NCBI GenBank assembly: GCA_016191115.1
Contig: JACPPG010000047.1
Span: 62,001 to 126,000 of the forward strand
Direction: 5' to 3'
Length of the DNA: 64,000 nt
Origin: Planctomycetia bacterium
GTDB taxonomy: Bacteria > Planctomycetota > Planctomycetia > Pirellulales > JACPPG01
Below the pieces are notes generated by a model. That model saw nothing but the letters and a program-made list of their open reading frames with translations, was not told the DNA's origin and did not search any database. Made by a program: the position numbers and the translations under genes. Below, piece after piece: positions 1 to 10,400 of the stretch. Within the stretch, counting starts at the first letter, position 1. Each line of letters opens with the position of its first letter.

Positions 1-284
1 GTCTGGCTGGCCCCGCGCCGCGCCGCCCAACTGGAGGGCACGGCGTCGCCCGTCCCCCGCGCGCCATGCCGTGATCGGGTTGTTTGGCTCATAGGGTTGG
101 GCGACGTGTTCCGGTAAGCCCGTCGTGCTTGCGCCGCCGATAGACTATTGCAGGAAGGGACCCATGCTAATATAACGGCCGCGCAGCAGGCAAGGTCGCC
201 GCGGCAGGCCGCATCCCAGCGAACCCACGGGTTTACCCCCGTAGTTCAAGCGCAACGCGGCAATTTGGCCCGTGGTGCAAGGCC

Positions 285-1304
285 GTGAAAGCACTAATCA
301 CCGGCGCAAGCGGGTTTATCGGCGCGCATCTGGCGGAAGCGCTCATCGGGCGTGGCTATCAAGTCACGGGCCTCGTCCGCCGCACGTCCCGGACCGATCG
401 ACTCACCCCCCTGCAGGTTGAGCTCGCCTTCGGAGACGTGGGCGATTCGGACAGTCTGCGAAAGGCAATCGTTGGCGCCGACGCCGTCTTCCACCTGGCG
501 GGGCTGGTGAAAGCCCTGGCCTACGAGGATCTGCTGCGCGTCAACGAGCAGGGAACCGAGAACGTCGCGCGGGCCTGCGCTGAGGCGTCGACCCCGCCCG
601 TCTTGGTGGTGGTCTCCTCACTTGCGGCGGCGGGCCCCGCGCCCAACGGCCGCCCGAGGCAGGAGACCGACCCGTTGGTCCAAGTGTCGAACTACGGCCG
701 CAGCAAGCGCGCCGGAGAAGTCGCCGCCGGGCAATGGGCCGGCCACGTGCCTTTGTCGATCGTTCGTCCACCCGTGGTCTTCGGCGAAGGCGACCCGGCG
801 ATGCTGGCCATGGTCCGCCCGATCAAGTGGTTGGGGATGCACGTGGTGCCAGGTTTTACCGAACGGCGCGCCTCGATGATCCACGCCGCCGACCTCGCGG
901 CCGGGCTCGTCGCCGTGGCCGAGCGAGGAGGGCGCGTCGCGGCGGCGAACGGCAACACGGATGCGAGCGCGGCGCGCGGTTACTACTTCCTTGCTGCCGA
1001 CGAGCATCCGACGTTTGCCGAGTGGGGGAAATTGATCGCCACCGCGCTGGGCAGAGAGCGACTGCGCGTGCTCCGCACGCCGGAGCCGCTTATATGGGGG
1101 ATGGCGGCGGCCAATGAGTCGTGGTCGCGCATCCGCCGGCGGCCGCACATCTTCAACATCGACAAAGTACGCGAGGCGACGGCCGGCTCGTGGACCTGCA
1201 CCGCCGATCGGGCGCGACAGGAACTCGGCTTCTCGGTTGCTGCCCCGCTCGCCGAACGATTCAGCCAGATGACGCGGTGGTACGAAAGCCAGGGCTGGAT
1301 CTGA
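285..1304 (+). CDS. NAD-dependent epimerase/dehydratase (extended SDR)
   Basis: The 339-residue protein is a Rossmann-fold extended short-chain dehydrogenase of the type that acts on sugar nucleotides or related alcohols. The N-terminal NAD-binding motif TGASGFIGAHL is at residues 6-16, a Ser pair at 111-112 follows the strand LVVV, and the catalytic pair Tyr137/Lys141 is in NYGRSK. The GTG start at 285 places the Rossmann strand at the very N-terminus, as is usual for this family. Length is normal. It is convergent with the SGNH hydrolase gene and has no operon partner in the window, because the 284 bases before it contain no recognisable gene. The substrate cannot be told from sequence; 3-beta-HSD-like and UDP-sugar epimerase-like members are both possible. 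Confidence 0.88.
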   Translation: MKALITGASGFIGAHLAEALIGRGYQVTGLVRRTSRTDRLTPLQVELAFGDVGDSDSLRKAIVGADAVFHLAGLVKALAYEDLLRVNEQGTENVARACAEASTPPVLVVVSSLAAAGPAPNGRPRQETDPLVQVSNYGRSKRAGEVAAGQWAGHVPLSIVRPPVVFGEGDPAMLAMVRPIKWLGMHVVPGFTERRASMIHAADLAAGLVAVAERGGRVAAANGNTDASAARGYYFLAADEHPTFAEWGKLIATALGRERLRVLRTPEPLIWGMAAANESWSRIRRRPHIFNIDKVREATAGSWTCTADRARQELGFSVAAPLAERFSQMTRWYESQGWI

Positions 1305-1527
1305 GCGGCGCGTGTTTTGCAACGTGTGCCACTGGCTGCGCCGGTGCACCGGGCTCGTGTGCCACGGTTTGCCCGACAAGGGCGCAAACCGTGCCGCGCG
1401 GGGCAACGGCTCGGCCCATTCCTGGTTGACGTCGCTCGTGCATCGCACGGCTTCTACGAAGCCGTGGCACACTGCCATCGCATAGTGCCACGCGTACACC
1501 CTGAACACGTGGACTGGCCGTGTCGAT
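1305..1527. repeat. Convergent intergenic spacer with stacked hairpins
   Basis: The spacer lies between two converging genes and holds at least two clear inverted repeats. One is CACGGTTTG/CAAACCGTG at 1363-1393 and the other is ACGGCTTC-tac-GAAGCCGT at 1447-1465. The sequence GTGCCAC recurs around them. A two-way transcription stop is plausible from the position. There is no T-run after either stem, so a classical intrinsic terminator is not shown. Confidence 0.45.
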
Positions 1528-2667
1528 CTACCGCCGCAGCGCCAGCGATGCCTCCACCATCCGCCAGGCATCGAGCTCGTGGAAGAGGCCTTCGGCCAAG
1601 AGCTGGTGGCCCAGCGCGTTGTAGTGCGGGTCGTACTTGAAGCTGGTCGGCTCCGGATGCTCGGCGGCCGCGTTCCGCTGCCACGGCCCGGACAAATCGA
1701 GATAGGCGATGCCGAGCTCGCGGCACGTTTTCTCGAGTCTTTGCCGCGCCAGGTTGGCCGGCTCCATCTCGTTGGCCACGGCGAAGCGGACCTCGTGCGC
1801 GTCGCACAATGCGCCGATCCGCCGGTATCCTTCCCGCAGCGCCACCCACTCTTGCTCGTTCTCGCCAAAAGGCGTCGCCGAGCGGTAGGCGGCGTCCTTG
1901 CGGCGCCACTCGCGCAACCGCTTCTTGGCGCTCATGCCGTAGAAGTCGATGTAGTTGTAGGCGAGCGAGCGGGTCTTCATCCACGCCTGAAAGTTCCACC
2001 GCCGCGAGGCGGGCGTGGGGGAGTTCCGCAACTCGGCCTGGCCGTCGACCACCTCGAAATACGGCCGCGGAGGGTGCCGGCCGTCGAGGTTTTCAGGCAA
2101 ATCGTTGACGCAGAACAAGATCACCACGCGCGCCGGCTTCTGGCCCCGCTCGAAGCGATCCTTGAGCAGACAGAGTTCCTGGGCCGTGGAGAAGCCGCTT
2201 GCGCCCAGGTTGCGAAAGACGTATTCACCGTCGCTCGCCCGATTCAAGAGATCGACGTAAGTTTGCCCGTCGTCGACGCCCCATCCCCACGTGCCGGAAT
2301 CGCCCAGGCACCACACGACCTCGCTCGTGTGGCGCGCGTCGTCGGCGATTGCCGAGTCGAGGCCGCAGTGCCGCAGTCCGTCAGCGTCGTGCGAGACGAA
2401 GACGTCGAAATCGCTGGTCGTAAACTGGCACTCGGCATTCGGCCGGCCGCCCCAGCCGGTCGCCGAGCTATACGAGAAGTAGGTCGAAAGCACGGTCGCC
2501 GTCTTCGGCTTCGCACCGATCGCACGCAAGCCGACCTCCATCGCCAGGAGCGTGAAGATGACGGAGCCGGCCACAAGAGCCAGCCGCGCGGCGAAGCGCG
2601 ATAGACACTTCCTGGCCGGCGTTGGGCTGGTGTTCGCACCGTGATCCCCGTGCTGCTCATTTTTCAC
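1528..2667 (-). CDS. Membrane-anchored SGNH/GDSL hydrolase
   Basis: The protein (379 residues with this start) is a secreted or membrane-anchored SGNH-fold esterase or acyl-hydrolase. A hydrophobic segment near residues 25-45 looks like a signal anchor. Block I is GDSGTWGWG near residue 123 (nucleophile Ser), block III is CVNDLPEN, and the C-terminal block with the catalytic Asp/His is DPHYNALGH. The GTG start at 2667 is chosen because AAGGAG stands 8 bases upstream. A longer open frame continues to 2865 but its N-terminus is translated from a dispersed repeat and is not credible. Such hydrolases in planctomycetes often act on acetylated polysaccharides, but the substrate here is unknown. Confidence 0.8.
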   Translation of the reverse strand: MKNEQHGDHGANTSPTPARKCLSRFAARLALVAGSVIFTLLAMEVGLRAIGAKPKTATVLSTYFSYSSATGWGGRPNAECQFTTSDFDVFVSHDADGLRHCGLDSAIADDARHTSEVVWCLGDSGTWGWGVDDGQTYVDLLNRASDGEYVFRNLGASGFSTAQELCLLKDRFERGQKPARVVILFCVNDLPENLDGRHPPRPYFEVVDGQAELRNSPTPASRRWNFQAWMKTRSLAYNYIDFYGMSAKKRLREWRRKDAAYRSATPFGENEQEWVALREGYRRIGALCDAHEVRFAVANEMEPANLARQRLEKTCRELGIAYLDLSGPWQRNAAAEHPEPTSFKYDPHYNALGHQLLAEGLFHELDAWRMVEASLALRR

Positions 2668-2804
2668 GTGCCCGGCTCCTTGCATGGGTTTCCTGGATGC
2701 TATCGCCGATAGCGGACCAGCCGATCGCGATAGCTTGCGGCGGCGAAATCGCGCGGTGTGTATCAAATGCCCCCGCCAGCGACAAGGCCGGGTGCGGAAG
2801 AGGA

Positions 2805-2962
2805 CAGGGCCGTTCACAGATTCAAGTTGGACGGCGGCGCACCGGCGGGAAAGTGGGACAGGCACCGAGACGCAACGTTGGTCTGAAAGGATTTGCGCCG
2901 TTTATGCTCGGAGCCAGTCCCATTTCCCCGCCTCGCCATTTTGAAAAACATCAATGGCCCTG
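2805..2962 (+). repeat. Dispersed hairpin repeat family 1, copy 1 (complete)
   Basis: This full-length copy (158 bp) has imperfect terminal inverted repeats CAGGGCCGTTC / (GAA)ATGGCCCTG. The internal stem pairs TGGGACAGGCACCGAG with CTCGGAGCCAGTCCCA, leaving two A-A mismatches. An inner CGCAA/TTGCG stem sits in the loop. It lies upstream of the SGNH hydrolase start. Confidence 0.85.
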
Positions 2963-2980
2963 CGGAAGAGGAACCGTTTA

Positions 2981-3082
2981 GGATCGACCGAAAAATAACT
3001 TCCTGATTTTCTGACCCCGCACGGGTGCCCTCTCCCGCAAGGGGCGAGGGGTATTGAGGAGAAGTCATTTTTCGGTCGATCC
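2981..3082. mobile_element. MITE-like 102-bp element, copy A
   Basis: The element is bounded by inverted repeats GGATCGACCGAAAAAT and ATTTTTCGGTCGATCC. It is flanked on both sides by TTAG if the terminal G is counted in the flank, which suggests a 4-bp target duplication. A second copy at 18553-18652 is near-identical at the ends and in the centre. It has no coding capacity and so would need a transposase in trans. Confidence 0.75.
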
Positions 3083-3136
3083 TTAGCCGCCGCGTCTACG
3101 CGGCGCAAGTCGCCGAGGGCGGCGCGAGACGCTTCG

Positions 3137-4963
3137 TCACAGCGTCTTCAGATAGGCGATCAGGTCCGAAAGCTCGTCGGCCGATAGCTCGCCGCCGCCC
3201 GTGGCCGTGGGGCTGTGCGCGCCGGTGAGCACTTCATTCAGCGTCCGCGCGCGGCCGTCGTGCAGCAGGCGAACGCGGTTGTGCACGCCCACGAGCGAAG
3301 GCGTGTTGAATCCCTTGTAGACGTCGCGGGGCGTGCCCAGCCCCACGTCGTGGTTCTGGCCGTCGGTGGCGAGGGGGCCGCTGTGGCAGTTCGCGCAGCC
3401 GGCGCGATCCGAGCCGAAGACAGCTTGCCCTCGCTCGGCGGCGGCCGATAGCTCGCCGCCGGCCTCGCGATGCGGACTGGCCGGCTCCGCGAGCGTCTTC
3501 ACGAACGCCGCCAGTGCTTGCACGTCGTCGTCGTTCGGCTCCGGTCCGCGCATGGTGTCGAGCAGGCTTTTGCGGAGGGCGGCGTCGAAATCGGTCTGCC
3601 AGCCGTGCCACGTCCACGGGCCGGTCTGCGCCGCGCCGCGCAACGTGAGCACCGTCTTGAAGGTGAAAGGCGTGCCGTCGTTGTTGGTGTCCATCGTGAC
3701 GCTGTTGGTGCCCCCTTCATAGTGGCAACTGTGGCAACTGTACCACTGGTCCAGGCTCCGCAGGGCGTCATAGAAGATGGTCTCCCCGCGCCGCGCGAGC
3801 GACGGTTCCGGCGGGCCGCCTAGCGCCATGGTTCGCTCGACGCGCTTTCGCTCGAGGTTTACTACTTGCACCGCGTTGGCCAGATAATTGGCGACGAACG
3901 CGTGGCGGCCGTCGCGCGCAAACCGCACGGCCATGGGCCGTCCGCCCAGCGGAACGCGATAGAAGCGATCGTGATCTTCAAGCAAGTCCGGATCGATATG
4001 GTCGCCGGGCCCGCCATAGTCCTGAAACGGCAGCTCGTCCATCTTGTAGACCAATAGCTCGTGCGTTCCGGCGGCCGTCGCCACGAGCCAGCGCTCATCC
4101 GGCGACAGGGCCAGCCCCGTCGGATCGCCCACGGCCTGGCCGCGTGGGTCGAGTGCCATGGCCTCGCGCCGCGCCTGCTCGTCGAGCCGCACGCGGCCGA
4201 TCCGGCTGGCCGTGACCCAGCCGCGGCGGATGTTGTCGGGCGTGATCGGGTTGTCGCCGTAGTTGATCCACGGCAGGTACGCGTAGCGGCCATCGGCCGA
4301 GGCGTGCATCTGGCCGAGATTCAGGCCCACGAACTTTTCGACGAAGAGCATTTTGCGCGCTTGCGTGTCGACGACCGACACGCCGCCATCGCCGCTTGTG
4401 CCGACGGCCAACCGGCTGCCGTCGGGCGAGAGTGCCATGTACCGCGGCCATCGGCCGACCGCGATGCGGTCCGTCTCGGTCGTGGTCGCCAGGTCGACGA
4501 CTGCCACGGCCGCGGCCGACGCGAGCGACACGTACGCCACGCGCCCGTCAGGCGAGATCGCGACGGCAAAGGGCTCGAAGCCCAATTTCACGGCGCCGCG
4601 CCGCACGAGCGACGCGTTTTCAATCGCGAAGATCGCCAGCTCGCCCGCGCGGCGCGCGGTGACCGCCAGTGTCTTTCCATCGGGCGCAAGGGCCAGGCAC
4701 CAAGGCTGGGCGCCGCACGGCACTTCGGCCGCGACTTCGCCCGTCGCCACGCGGACCAGGGAAATGGTGTCGGCCGTGGCATTGGCGGTGACCAGCCACG
4801 CCTCGTCGGGCGTGAGGATGACGTCGGCTGGCGAGCGGTCCCGGTCGGCCGCTCGTGCGGAGTCTTGGCCGGCGGCAGCGGGCCGGTGAGGTGAAACCGA
4901 GAGCACCACCCCGACGACGAGGGCGGCAGCCGCTAGGGCACAGGCAAACCAAGGGCGTTGCAT
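3137..4963 (-). CDS. Secreted beta-propeller/dihaem cytochrome c (peroxidase-like) fusion
   Basis: The 608-residue protein starts with a signal peptide (MQRPWFACALAAAALVVGVV, 20 residues shown). About 370 residues of YVTN-like propeller repeats follow, with recurring 'SPDGRVAYV'/'TPDEAWLV' patterns. The C-terminal third has two haem c motifs, CHSCH and CANCH, in the layout of MauG/cytochrome c peroxidase relatives, including 'FNTPSLVGVHNR' and 'LLHDGRARTLNEVL'. Electron transfer or peroxidase activity in the periplasm is expected from the family. The start at 4963 was chosen because the signal peptide begins there; the open frame extends upstream to 5308 but runs through a dispersed repeat. 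The partner and substrate are unknown. Confidence 0.82.
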   Translation of the reverse strand: MQRPWFACALAAAALVVGVVLSVSPHRPAAAGQDSARAADRDRSPADVILTPDEAWLVTANATADTISLVRVATGEVAAEVPCGAQPWCLALAPDGKTLAVTARRAGELAIFAIENASLVRRGAVKLGFEPFAVAISPDGRVAYVSLASAAAVAVVDLATTTETDRIAVGRWPRYMALSPDGSRLAVGTSGDGGVSVVDTQARKMLFVEKFVGLNLGQMHASADGRYAYLPWINYGDNPITPDNIRRGWVTASRIGRVRLDEQARREAMALDPRGQAVGDPTGLALSPDERWLVATAAGTHELLVYKMDELPFQDYGGPGDHIDPDLLEDHDRFYRVPLGGRPMAVRFARDGRHAFVANYLANAVQVVNLERKRVERTMALGGPPEPSLARRGETIFYDALRSLDQWYSCHSCHYEGGTNSVTMDTNNDGTPFTFKTVLTLRGAAQTGPWTWHGWQTDFDAALRKSLLDTMRGPEPNDDDVQALAAFVKTLAEPASPHREAGGELSAAAERGQAVFGSDRAGCANCHSGPLATDGQNHDVGLGTPRDVYKGFNTPSLVGVHNRVRLLHDGRARTLNEVLTGAHSPTATGGGELSADELSDLIAYLKTL

Positions 4964-5132
4964 GTCAGATAGGCCCACAACAGGCGCGTAATCGTACCGG
5001 GTCGATTCTACCGCCGCGGTCCCGCCGCTACGACGGGGACCGGCCGATCCGCCGGGCAAGCCCCGTTTCCAAGACGAAATCGGTCGCCTTTCCGGGCCGC
5101 CCTCCGGCCCAACAACCGGAGGCTCACCCCTG

Positions 5133-5269
5133 GATTCGGCCGGCGGCGCACCGGCGGGAAAGTGGGACAGGCACCGAGACGCAACGTTGGTCTGAAAGGA
5201 CTTGCGCTGTTTATGCTCGGAGCCAGTCCCATTTCCCGCCTCGCCATTTTGAAAAACAGAATGGCCCTG
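5133..5269 (+). repeat. Dispersed hairpin repeat family 1, copy 2 (left end lost)
   Basis: The copy begins at GATTCGG and lacks the CAGGGCC left end. It keeps the mismatch-bearing stem and the complete right end (GAATGGCCCTG). It lies between the divergent cytochrome fusion and DUF1598 genes. Confidence 0.8.
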
Positions 5270-5451
5270 GCTGTTGCGCGTATTTCCTTGCTTTGCCCAG
5301 ACTGCCAAATTAGGATCGAGATTTGGAACTATTGAGGCTCACATCTTCTCTTTTTTGCATCGCAATGATCCGCCCCCACCGGCCTGTCGCGCTCTCGCTG
5401 GCTCGCTGGTGGGGGCGAACCGGCCACTCGTTCGGCGACGGGAGACTCTCC

Positions 5452-6876
5452 ATGTTTTTGCGTACCGGGACAGCCCGCGCTTGTTTCGCGTTTGTGATCG
5501 TCGCCGCGAGCGTTGCGGCGCCGTGGCATGCTGTGGGGCAAACCCCGCCCACGCCCACGCCCACGACGCCCGGGAGCTTCCCTCCTCCCTTCGCGCCGGC
5601 AGGCGTGGTCGTCGACGCGGACGGCGTGTTGCGCAAGAAGATTTTCGCCGACCCGACAGGCCAGTTGACGCGTCAGCGCGTGGCCGAGGCCAAGGCGGCG
5701 CTCGACCCGAAGCTGGCCGTGCAGGGACGGCTGCGCAAGGTGTCGCTCACTCGATTGGAGAAGGCGATCGAAGCGCGGCTCGAGGCCGGTCAAAAGCCGA
5801 CCGACGAGATGCTCTGCCTGGCCGGCATGACGCGCCTGCGCAACGTGTTCGTGTATCCCGACTCGGGGGACGTCGTGATCGCCGGCCCGGCCGAAGGTTG
5901 GGCCCGCGACCTGTCCGGCCGCGTGGTCGGCATGTTCACCGGCCGGCCCGTGCTGGAGTTGCAGGACCTGGTGGTGGCGCTGCGGGCTTATCCGCCGCAT
6001 GAGAAGCGCGGCCCGTTGATCGGCTGCTCGATCGATCCGACCAAGGAGGGACTCGCGCAGATGCAGCAGTTCCTCCGCCGCATCGGCACGCAGATCGATC
6101 CCGATCAGACCGACTTTATCGTCGACGGGCTGCGAACCAGCCTGGGTCTGCAAAAAGTGCGGATCGAAGGGGTGCCGCCCGAGACGCATTTCGCGCAAGT
6201 GATGGTCGAGGCTGACTACCGCATGAAGTTGATCGGCATCGGCCTTGAGGACCCGCCGGTGAAGCTGGTGAGCTACGTCGCGCGGGCGAACCCGGCCGCC
6301 GTCAGCCGCAACGCGCTGCAGCGCTGGTATTTCGTGCCCGATTACAAGTGCGTCCGCACGAGCGACGATCGCCTGGCGATGGAGTTGGTGGGCGAAGGGG
6401 TGAAGCTCGTCGGCGCCGACGAGGCCGTCGGGGGGGATGGCCAACGGCACCGCGCGGGCAAGGCCGACGCCGCCAGCGCCGCCTTCGTCAGCGGCTTCAC
6501 CAAGAAGTATCCCGAGCTGGCCACCCGCTCGCCAGTGTACGCCCAGCTTCGCAACTTGATCGACATGGCCGTGGCCGCGGCGTTCATTCAAGAGCATGAC
6601 TACTACGGCAAGGCCCACTGGAACATGGACACGTTCGCGAGCGAAGCCAAGTTCCCGGTCGAGACGTACAACGCGCCGGTCGAAGTCGAGTCGGCCGTCA
6701 ACAGCATCTGGAAGAATAACCAGTTGATGACGCCCATCGGCGGCGGCGTCACGGTGCGGGCCCACGAAGCGCTCGAGCCCGACAACCTGCTGTCGAACGA
6801 AGGGGGCAAAGTCGAGAAGACCTACCGCGCCACCGGCATCGAAGGCCTGGCCGAAGGGCAATGGTGGTGGGACTGA
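5452..6876 (+). CDS. DUF1598-type secreted protein of unknown function
   Basis: The 474-residue product carries a signal peptide (about residues 1-28, ending near AVGQ) and then a Pro/Thr-rich linker. The body resembles the planctomycete DUF1598 family, with 'GCSIDPTKEGLAQMQ' and 'RWYFVPDYKCVR' segments. No catalytic motif is visible. ATG 5452 is preferred over the open frame's first ATG at 5323 because GGAG lies a few bases upstream and the signal peptide follows directly. It is divergent from the cytochrome fusion gene. The family name is given from memory of its conserved core and should be confirmed by a profile search. Confidence 0.7.
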   Translation: MFLRTGTARACFAFVIVAASVAAPWHAVGQTPPTPTPTTPGSFPPPFAPAGVVVDADGVLRKKIFADPTGQLTRQRVAEAKAALDPKLAVQGRLRKVSLTRLEKAIEARLEAGQKPTDEMLCLAGMTRLRNVFVYPDSGDVVIAGPAEGWARDLSGRVVGMFTGRPVLELQDLVVALRAYPPHEKRGPLIGCSIDPTKEGLAQMQQFLRRIGTQIDPDQTDFIVDGLRTSLGLQKVRIEGVPPETHFAQVMVEADYRMKLIGIGLEDPPVKLVSYVARANPAAVSRNALQRWYFVPDYKCVRTSDDRLAMELVGEGVKLVGADEAVGGDGQRHRAGKADAASAAFVSGFTKKYPELATRSPVYAQLRNLIDMAVAAAFIQEHDYYGKAHWNMDTFASEAKFPVETYNAPVEVESAVNSIWKNNQLMTPIGGGVTVRAHEALEPDNLLSNEGGKVEKTYRATGIEGLAEGQWWWD

Positions 6877-7427
6877 ACTAGCCGGCAGCGGGCAGTATTC
6901 AACACAGGCCCGGGGATAGCAGTCCCTGGCGTTTTTTTCCGCGCGACTCGCCTCGCCTGTCGCGCCAGCCAGACGCGCATTCGACCAGCGAGGAGCGGCG
7001 CGCGAACCGATCGAGGACCGCTACGGCTGGATCCTCTCGATCAAGGACCTGGGAAGCGGTTTTCAGTGAGCCTGGCAGCCGCTGGTCGAAGCCACGACCG
7101 CCGTAGGGCCGAGCAAGAAGTCGTGGCACGCGTCTTTTAGTCAGCGGCGGATCGAACGATCACCCCCGCCTGTCGATCGGTGCCAGTTCCAGCTCCAGGT
7201 GGTCGGCGATCTTGCCGGCTTAGGCGCGGATCGAGTCTTGAACCATACGTGGCCACCCAGCCCGACACGATGGCCAACAGCAGATGGACAGGTTCAAGAA
7301 CGAAGCTCATGCGGCACCCCGATGATAAAAGGGACAACACCCGGTGCCGGTCTGCGATTGTCAACCGCCCGAAAAACCCGCGAGAAACAGGCGCTTTCGG
7401 CGCCGTGGACTTATTGAACCATGCGGG
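6877..7427. other. Gene-free spacer with decayed insertion sequence
   Basis: This 551-bp stretch has no intact gene. It contains the transposase remnant at 7254-7310. Other short open frames on both strands have no recognisable homology and are interrupted. The stretch lies downstream of both neighbours (the DUF1598 gene ends at 6876 and the protease gene ends at 7428), so it is also a convergent region. Confidence 0.5.
7254..7310 (-). pseudogene. N-terminal remnant of an integrase-core transposase
   Basis: The 19 residues MSFVLEPVHLLLAIVSGWV match the usual start of a common integrase-core (rve-type) transposase family that begins MxFVLxPxxLLLxxxxGWV. Downstream the frame loses the expected 'REQQQVIEYLR' continuation. 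No DDE residues remain. This is inferred from memory of the family. Confidence 0.5.
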
Positions 7428-10400
7428 TTAGATCCATGCGTAATCTGCTTCGAGAAGAGAGAGGACAGCCTTGTCGAACAGCACGTCACCGGCATCGCCG
7501 GCGCCCTCGGCTCCGTCCGCTGACAGCAGCCCTCCGATGAAATCCATGGACTCATCAATGTCCTCCTCGAGTGCGGCGCTGAGGGGCGCATTTATCGCTG
7601 GCGCGAGGCGGCCCCCCATTGGCGAGCTTATGGCTGCGACGCTAGCCGGGCCATCCGCGAGTGCAACGATTTCCATTTTCGTGGCTACGAGCGCGCGGTC
7701 GCAAATCAACAACGCCGCCCTTCTCGCTAGCGATCGGGGAACGGCGGAAGGCTGGATCACCATTGTCGCTTGACTCGGCGGCGCGGGGATCGAGGAACGA
7801 CTTCCAGCGCTTGCGGCCTCCTCGAACAAGCTATGGGTCCGTGGCGGCAGACTCGCAGCCACGGCGTCATCACTGACGACGGCTTCCCCGCCGCTGGCCG
7901 CCAACTGGTGGTCGGAGCCGATCGCCGACGCGCCGTGACCGCCCGCGGTCTCGGATGACGCCGCCAAGGCCCCCGCTCCACCGCCAGCCGCCAAATAATT
8001 CGCGGCGACAAGCTGGATCTCGCTAACGTCGACGATGCCGTCGCCATTCCCGTCCACAAACAGGGTCGCAGCGCTGCCCTGTAGATAGTTGACGGCGACT
8101 TGCTGGATGTCAGACACGTCGACGATGTTGTCTTGATTGAAATCCCCGGGAAGGACATGGAATCGGAAATCGAAGTCGCCGCCTGCCGTACCGTCGCCCG
8201 ATGGATAGTCACTCGCTTCTATCCATTCGCCGTCCAGGACGTTGCCTGTCAAGTCGCGGATCCCGGTTGCTAAGGCCCCGTTCAAGCGGAGCGTTAGCGT
8301 GTCATGGCCCACCCTCGACGACAAGGTCCAAGTTGCTTGGAACGCGTCGGCATCATAGTTGAAGTCCACGAATCCGTAGACCGCCACGGATGTACCGTTG
8401 ACGGCGAGATCGTCCACCCCGATGTCGACCGCTTCGTTGAATCGAATCACAACCTGATTCAGGCCATTCCAGGGGAGGCTCGTCAGTTGGCTGGCGCCCG
8501 GCGGGATCGCATAGCTGTCAGCCGTGCCCAGACCACTGTCGACCAACTGTTGGCGGAAGGTAGCGTTCCATCCCGTCGCGCCGACGCCGACTCGGACGAC
8601 CCGTGGCCCAAGGGTGTCAACCGTGAACCCAAAGGGCGTCTCCACTCCCATCGGATTGCCGGCCAGGTCCGTCAGTGTGCCGTATATCTTCGCCGTGTAG
8701 TCGCCGGAGGGCAGAACGCCCTCTTCGTATCCGGGGAACGTAAAACTGGCGGTGTTCGTGCCGGCGTCGTAGGTCAATTCCACGAGACCCGGCGGCACCT
8801 GCTCGCCGACGGTCGTATTGATCAATTCGAGGTAGTAGACGGTCAGGGCGTTCGAGACGTCCTCGCTGAATTCGACGAAGATCGTCGGCACGGGGCCGCT
8901 GTCGTCATAGCCCTGGGAAACAATGTAAGGCGCCACGTCGTCGACGCTCGGTCCGGTCTCGAAGCCGCTGTAGGTGAGCGTCTTCAGGTTGTCGCTGGTG
9001 ACGTTGCCGGCCGAGGCGGAGGTGGGCGTCAGGACGTAGTTCACGGCGCTGGCTAGCGCCAGGTTCAGCGTGTCACCCGGAGCGGTCGTCGGATTGTTAC
9101 CGTTGATGTTGATCGTTGCCGACAGGTTGGGCTGCGCGTAGACGGTGTCGGGCCCGCTCCCCATCGCCAGGAAGATGTCACCTACGGAATAGAAATAGAG
9201 GGCGCCGCCCGGCCCCCAGTAGTTGTCGCCGGCGAAGGCGCCCAACGACGCCTGGTCGAGATGGACCGTCTGCCCGGTCGTGTTCGAGTTGAAGACACTG
9301 GTCATGCGGTTACCCGAGCCGGTGCCCCCCTCGCCATAGAAATAGACTGGTCCGAGCACGGCAGCGAGGCTATTGAGGAAACTGATCGTGTCGTTTCCGT
9401 CGGCGCCGAAGAACGAGAGCGTTTCGCCCGCGGCTACTGACACGAGCGACAAACCGTCTGCGTTTGGCCCGGCGTTTACGGTCACTTGTTCGACGTTGGC
9501 CTTGCCGAGCGTGAGAAGATAGGCCGCTGCCGGGAAGCCGCGTGACGCCTGGAGGCTGCCTGACGCAGCCGTATACTGCCAACCGTCGCTGCTGTTGGCA
9601 TTGTTCAGATTGACGGCATCGTAGCCGCCCTGCCCATCGAAATTGAGGGCGGCAACGTTGGTGATGTTGACCGGCAGATTGCCGTTGCCGTAGTCGAGCG
9701 TGTCGTTTCCGCCGCCGCCCAAGAGGGCAAGCGTGTCGCCGCTTTTGAAGCTGTCAATTGCGAAGACGTCGTCGCCGTTACCGGCGTAGACGAATAAATT
9801 CTCAAAGTCGCTTCCGGCACCAAAGTTGGCGGTGCCCATGCCGGCGATATTGGTCGTTCCGGGGCCGAAGAGGTTCTGGAAGCGATAAGTGATGGGCGAA
9901 GATGCCGCCCCATCGTAGACGGTCAGCGCGTCGCTGCCCGTCCCTCCGCCGATCCCCAGCGTGCCGTTGACGGTCAGATTGCCGGCGGCGTCGTGCGGGT
10001 AGATGGTGACGTCGTCGTTCCCGCCATTGGCCAGGAACGTTATTTGTTGCCCTGCAGCGATTGAGGAGGGCGTACCGTAGACATAGAGGAGCGTACGAGA
10101 ATCGCTGGCATTGAACAGCATGGACCCGACATGGGCGTACGTGAAGTCCGCTCGATCCGTGACAAGCAACTCGCTGATCTTGATCCGGTCGGGATGCAGC
10201 TCGTACGTGGTCATGCCGCGCGGCTGGTCGTTGACCACGATGCTGTTCAGGCCACCTCCCCCGTCGAAGTGCATAGGGTAGGCGACCTCACCGAGGCCGT
10301 CCTGATGCACGTTGCTAAACGTGTTCAGTCGTACCTCGTCGATGCCGGCGCCACCGGTGACGGCCAGGTTGACGTACAGCGCGTCGTACACGTCGAGCCA

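Noticed and set aside
1..284. Possible 3' end of an upstream gene
   Set aside because: No open frame with recognisable homology reaches the window edge. Nothing can be supported from 284 bases.
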